Below, piece by piece: positions 5,869 through 8,253 of a stretch of DNA of 8,253 bases. Location of the stretch: the NCBI GenBank assembly GCA_003154855.1, contig PMEV01000230.1, forward strand, positions 5,211 to 13,463, read 5' to 3'. Every line of letters begins with the position of its first letter. Position 1 is the first letter of the stretch. The notes beneath the pieces are model-generated. The model worked only from the letters and a program-made list of their open reading frames with translations, searched no databases and was not told where the DNA came from. This DNA comes from Bryobacterales bacterium (GTDB lineage: Bacteria > Acidobacteriota > Terriglobia > Bryobacterales > Bryobacteraceae). Made by a program: the position numbers and the translations under genes.

Positions 5869-6514
5869 CAAGAAAACGACCGTAGTGGACGCGACGGGCA
5901 CGGGCAGCGATGTGAACGAAGTGCTGGCCTCGCTGACCAGCAACCTGACGGATACGGTGGAGGGGAACGCGCAACTGGCGGAGCAGTTCACGCAACTGGC
6001 CAACGCGAGCCAGACGCAAACCGACGCGGTGACGCTGAATACGGAGGCGGTGCAGCAGAACACGTCGTCGAAATCGGGGTCGGGGAGCGGATCGACGGGG
6101 ACCAGCGCGGGCAGCGTGCTGGGGGACATCTTCGGCAGCGGGCTGGGACTGTCGCCGCTAATCAGCGGCCTGATCGGCCTGTTCACAGGCGGAGGAAGCA
6201 GCCCCACGCCGGTAACGATGACAGAGTACGTTCCGCCACCGTCGATTGACTTCGACGGCACGCTCACGGGCGGGCAAGCGGCGACGCCGTCACAGCCGGC
6301 GGCGGGAAGCGGCCAGAGCTCGGGCGGGCAAGCGGCGACGCCGTCACAGCCGGCGGCGGGAAGCGGCCAGAGCTCGGGCGGGCAGCAAATCACCATTCAA
6401 GTGCAGACCATGGACAGCCAGTCGTTCATGGACCACAGCGATCTGATCGCGCAGGCGGTGCGCCAGGCCATGCTGAACATGAACTCGGTGAACGATGTGG
6501 TGAACGACTTATGA
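5861..6514 (+). CDS. Short tape measure protein candidate with tandem repeat
   Basis: The protein has 217 residues from GTG 5861, supported by GAGG (5851-5854) six bases upstream. It is Ser/Gly/Thr/Gln-rich. A helical N-terminus (18-67, with polar QTQTDAVTLNTEAVQQN) is followed by a Gly/Ser linker, a hydrophobic segment (about 86-110, VLGDIFGSGLGLSPLISGLIGLF) that could cross a membrane, a Pro-rich hinge, and two identical 18-residue repeats (137-154, 155-172). The C-terminus has ITIQVQTMDSQSFMDHSD followed by AQAVRQAMLN. A strand plus D-SF-S-IA-A-A pattern like this closes some small tape measures, by memory. The position directly after the G/GT chaperone is that of the tape measure. At about 0.15 nm per residue it would specify a tail near 33 nm, far shorter than lambda (853 aa). 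It lacks the long coiled coils of large tape measures. A minor tail protein is the alternative. Confidence 0.6.
   Translation: MASKKTTVVDATGTGSDVNEVLASLTSNLTDTVEGNAQLAEQFTQLANASQTQTDAVTLNTEAVQQNTSSKSGSGSGSTGTSAGSVLGDIFGSGLGLSPLISGLIGLFTGGGSSPTPVTMTEYVPPPSIDFDGTLTGGQAATPSQPAAGSGQSSGGQAATPSQPAAGSGQSSGGQQITIQVQTMDSQSFMDHSDLIAQAVRQAMLNMNSVNDVVNDL
6267..6384 (+). repeat. Perfect 54-bp tandem duplication plus 10-bp third start
   Basis: Positions 6267-6320 and 6321-6374 are identical over all 54 bases, and the next 10 bases (6375-6384, CGGGCGGGCA) restart the unit. The period is 18 codons, so the frame is kept: the unit encodes GGQAATPSQPAAGSGQSS. Confidence 0.95.
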
Positions 6515-6870
6515 GCGCGTTTCCAAAACTGAAGACGGGGGCGGTGGCGCAGTATCCGGCGAGCCGGGCGCTGCTTCACACGACCGAAGTGATGCGGTTT
6601 CTGGACGGGACGGAACAGCATTACCGGGCGCGGGGGGCATCCGGGCGGCAATGGACGATCAACCTGGCATTGCTCGACGAGACGGAGATTGCAGGCTTGC
6701 AGGCGTTCTTTGTTAGCGCGCAAGGCAGGTTCGGGAGTTTCAGTTTCCAAGACCCCTGGGACGGCACAGTGTACCCGGATTGCAGCCTGGGGAGCGACGA
6801 ATTCGCGATGGATCTGGAGGCCGAGACGCAAGGGAAGCTAGTGCTGGTAGTGAGGGAAAACAATCACTGA
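6511..6870 (+). CDS. Distal tail protein paralog A (DUF2460-like position)
   Basis: The protein has 119 residues, with the start overlapping the tape-measure stop as ATGA (6511-6514), a translational-coupling junction. It is a compact strand-rich protein: FPKLKTGAVAQYP at the N-terminus, DG at 32-33, QW at 47-48, a helix ending QAFFVSAQGRFGSFSF, and DPWDG at 81-85. The same landmarks occur at the same residue numbers in the next gene. By my count 28 of 84 residues (4-87) are identical without a gap. The FF..AQGRFGSFSFQDPWDG pattern, a helix running into a strand and D-P, is typical of siphophage distal tail or tail-tip adaptor proteins, which form the ring closing the tube. Position between tape measure and hub agrees. 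This short version probably represents the bare domain. Confidence 0.6.
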   Translation: MSAFPKLKTGAVAQYPASRALLHTTEVMRFLDGTEQHYRARGASGRQWTINLALLDETEIAGLQAFFVSAQGRFGSFSFQDPWDGTVYPDCSLGSDEFAMDLEAETQGKLVLVVRENNH

Positions 6871-6871
6871 G

Positions 6872-7663
6872 ATGCCGTACTTTCCACAACTCACGAGCGG
6901 TGCGGTGGCGCAGTTTCCTGGCAAGAAGCAGGTGCTGCGCCGGACGGTGGTGAATGAAGCGGCCGACGGGAACAGGGTGAAGCTGGCGGACCCGGCGGCG
7001 AACACGGTGCAGTGGAGCCTAAAATACTCCGGGCTGACGGACGCGGAGTGGAACGCGATCGAGACGCTGTTCGAGGCGGTGGAGGGACAACTCGAATCGT
7101 TCACGTTCCTGGACCCGTTCGACAACCTGGTGAGCTGGAGCGAGGATCCGACCCAAGCCGCGTGGATCAAGGGGGGCGGACTGGCGGTAACGACGGGCCT
7201 GACGGACCCGCTGGGGGGCACGGGGGCAACCAGCGTCGTCAACCAGGGCTCGATCGGGGCGAACATCCAGCAGAGCATCAACGCGCCGGGCGGGTATCAG
7301 TACTGCTTGAGCGTGTGGGCGCAGAGCGCGGCGGCGGCGCAGATCACATTGTTCCAAAGCACGGCGACGAAATCCGCGAGCAGAGGATTTGCGATCGGGC
7401 CGGTATGGACACGGCTGGAGTACGGGGCCAATCTGGGCGCCCCGGAGGATACGGTGAACTTCGGGGCGACGATCGAGGGCGGCAACGCCGTGGAGCTGTT
7501 TGGATTCCAGGTGGAGGCGCAGGTGGGCGCCTCGAAATACAGGAAGACAACGGAGGGGAACGGCGTGTACGCGAGCGCGTGGTTCCTGGACGACACGCTG
7601 ACGCGGACGACGAACGGGGTGGAGGATAACTCCTGCACGTTGCGGATTCGAGCGAGTGGGTGA
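6872..7663 (+). CDS. Distal tail protein paralog B with inserted lectin/CBM-like domain
   Basis: The protein has 263 residues from ATG 6872, one base after the previous stop. There is no close ribosome site, so coupling is likely. Residues 1-88 match the previous protein without gaps (FPQLTSGAVAQFP, DG 32-33, QW 47-48, SFTFLDPFD at 76-84). The last part (about 232-262, VYASAWFLDDTLTRTTNGVED...LRI) resembles the end of the shorter protein, so residues about 89-230 look inserted into a loop. The insertion has the rhythm of a jelly-roll carbohydrate-binding domain: SWSEDPTQAAWIKGGGLAV, GYQYCLSVWAQS, WTRLEYGA, VELFGFQVEAQVGASKYRKT. Such domains on a tail tip suggest binding to host surface glycans, possibly receptor recognition. 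The stop overlaps the next ATG by one base (TGATG). Confidence 0.6.
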   Translation: MPYFPQLTSGAVAQFPGKKQVLRRTVVNEAADGNRVKLADPAANTVQWSLKYSGLTDAEWNAIETLFEAVEGQLESFTFLDPFDNLVSWSEDPTQAAWIKGGGLAVTTGLTDPLGGTGATSVVNQGSIGANIQQSINAPGGYQYCLSVWAQSAAAAQITLFQSTATKSASRGFAIGPVWTRLEYGANLGAPEDTVNFGATIEGGNAVELFGFQVEAQVGASKYRKTTEGNGVYASAWFLDDTLTRTTNGVEDNSCTLRIRASG

Positions 7664-8253
7664 TGGCGACAATTAACCAGCTCAAGGAACAGAGAGTCAC
7701 CGAGACGCCGCTGCTGCTCTTCGATTGCGTACTGGCGTCGGGGGCGACCGAGCGGTGGAGCACGCACCAGGTGGAGTTCGGAGGGCAAAGCTACCAGGCG
7801 CGGGTCATGCAGTACAATCTTTTCGACGTGCAGGCGGGCGCGGCCGAAGGCATCGACGTGATCGCGCGCATATCGATCAGCCTGGCGAACGCGGACTCGC
7901 ATTTCTCGGAGATCGAGCGGAACACCGGCTGGAAGGGCAGCCAGATCACGGTGCAGTTCGTATTCTTCGACCTGGTGCAGGGTACTGCGGCGTCGGAGGC
8001 GGAGGTGCTGTTTAGCGGGACGGCGGACGCGCCGCAGGAGATCACGGAAACGAGCCTGCGACTGACGGCCAGCAGCAGCCTGAGCCCGCAGCGCATGTCG
8101 CTGCCGGATGTGCGGGTGCAGAGACGTTGCCCATGGCGGTTCCCGGCGAATGCCACGCAACGCGCGGAGGCGGTCACGGGCGGCTCCGCGATGAACAAGT
8201 ACGCGCCTTACTATCGCTGCGGATACTCGCCGGACCAGAGCGGCGGGGGAGGG
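7663..8253 (+). CDS. Tail hub/minor tail protein, gpL or DUF2163-like (3' truncated by window edge)
   Basis: The frame is open from ATG 7663 to the last base, 197 codons with no stop. The start overlaps the previous stop as TGATG. The first 150 residues are strand-rich (TETPLLLFDCVLASG, HQVEFGGQSYQARV, ARISISLANADSHFSEIE, SQITVQFVFFDLVQG, SEAEVLFSGTADAP), matching the way DUF2163/gpL-type hub proteins begin, with a quantity measured relative to a surface: AEGIDVIARISISLANADS. The last part gives RRCPWRFP (Cys156) and YRCGYSPD (Cys186). In lambda gpL the C-terminal domain holds a [4Fe-4S] cluster on four cysteines, including a CGY-type one. Two further cysteines would be expected past the edge. 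Hub proteins close the tail tip and join the distal tail ring to the central fibre protein. Cys22 is probably not a ligand. Confidence 0.65.
   Translation, partial: MATINQLKEQRVTETPLLLFDCVLASGATERWSTHQVEFGGQSYQARVMQYNLFDVQAGAAEGIDVIARISISLANADSHFSEIERNTGWKGSQITVQFVFFDLVQGTAASEAEVLFSGTADAPQEITETSLRLTASSSLSPQRMSLPDVRVQRRCPWRFPANATQRAEAVTGGSAMNKYAPYYRCGYSPDQSGGGG

Noticed and set aside
6267..6384. CRISPR-like array
   Set aside because: The two copies are directly adjacent without spacers and lie in frame inside a coding gene.
5182..6396. Minus-strand open frame of 404 codons opposite the chaperone and tape measure genes
   Set aside because: Ser/Pro/Ala-rich shadow whose apparent repeats merely mirror the 54-bp duplication. 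All neighbours lie on the + strand.
1..8253. tRNA, rRNA, insertion sequence, integrase or attachment site
   Set aside because: No tRNA-like cloverleaf, transposase motif, terminal inverted repeats or recombinase gene was seen on either strand.

Overview
The window reads as part of the late (virion structural) operon of a tailed phage with a long non-contractile tail, or of a prophage or phage-derived particle. Every supported gene is on the + strand and the genes are packed in canonical head-to-tail order. DNA is GC-rich with an extreme preference for G-ending codons. No integrase, lysis, replication or host gene is visible. An Acidobacteriota host (Solibacter/Bryobacter-like) is my best guess, from recalled similarity of several proteins and a recalled intergenic repeat type. 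I could not check this by search.

Head module (3-3437): the C-terminal part of a probable portal protein (cut by the left edge), a coiled-coil scaffolding-type protein, a P22-gp5-like major coat protein, a small unrecognised protein, and a probable head-completion/connector protein with a C-terminal fibronectin-III-like domain. Gaps of 102, 144 and 166 bases here hold two copies of a 34-bp repeat built on GATGAACGC and a 15-bp hairpin just after the coat gene.

Tail module (3442-8253): probable tail terminator, tail tube protein with an inserted beta-rich domain, a tail assembly chaperone gene with a canonical-looking -1 frameshift site (A AAA AAC directly before its stop) that would join it to a downstream Cys-rich reading frame, a very short (217 aa) tape-measure candidate with a perfect 54-bp tandem duplication, two paralogous distal-tail proteins (the second with a large lectin-like insertion), and the start of a gpL/DUF2163-like tail-hub protein that runs off the right edge. 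From 5861 onward the genes overlap or nearly abut (8-base overlap, ATGA, one-base gap, TGATG), implying translational coupling.

How they would work together: portal plus scaffold nucleate a procapsid of the coat protein. The connector and terminator join the head to a tube whose length is set by the tape measure, which the chaperone pair (short G form and frameshifted GT form) loads. Distal-tail and hub proteins cap the tip. The short tape measure and the gene order recall Rhodobacter-type gene transfer agents and short-tailed siphophages. The P22-like coat and scaffold argue against direct descent from the alphaproteobacterial GTA.
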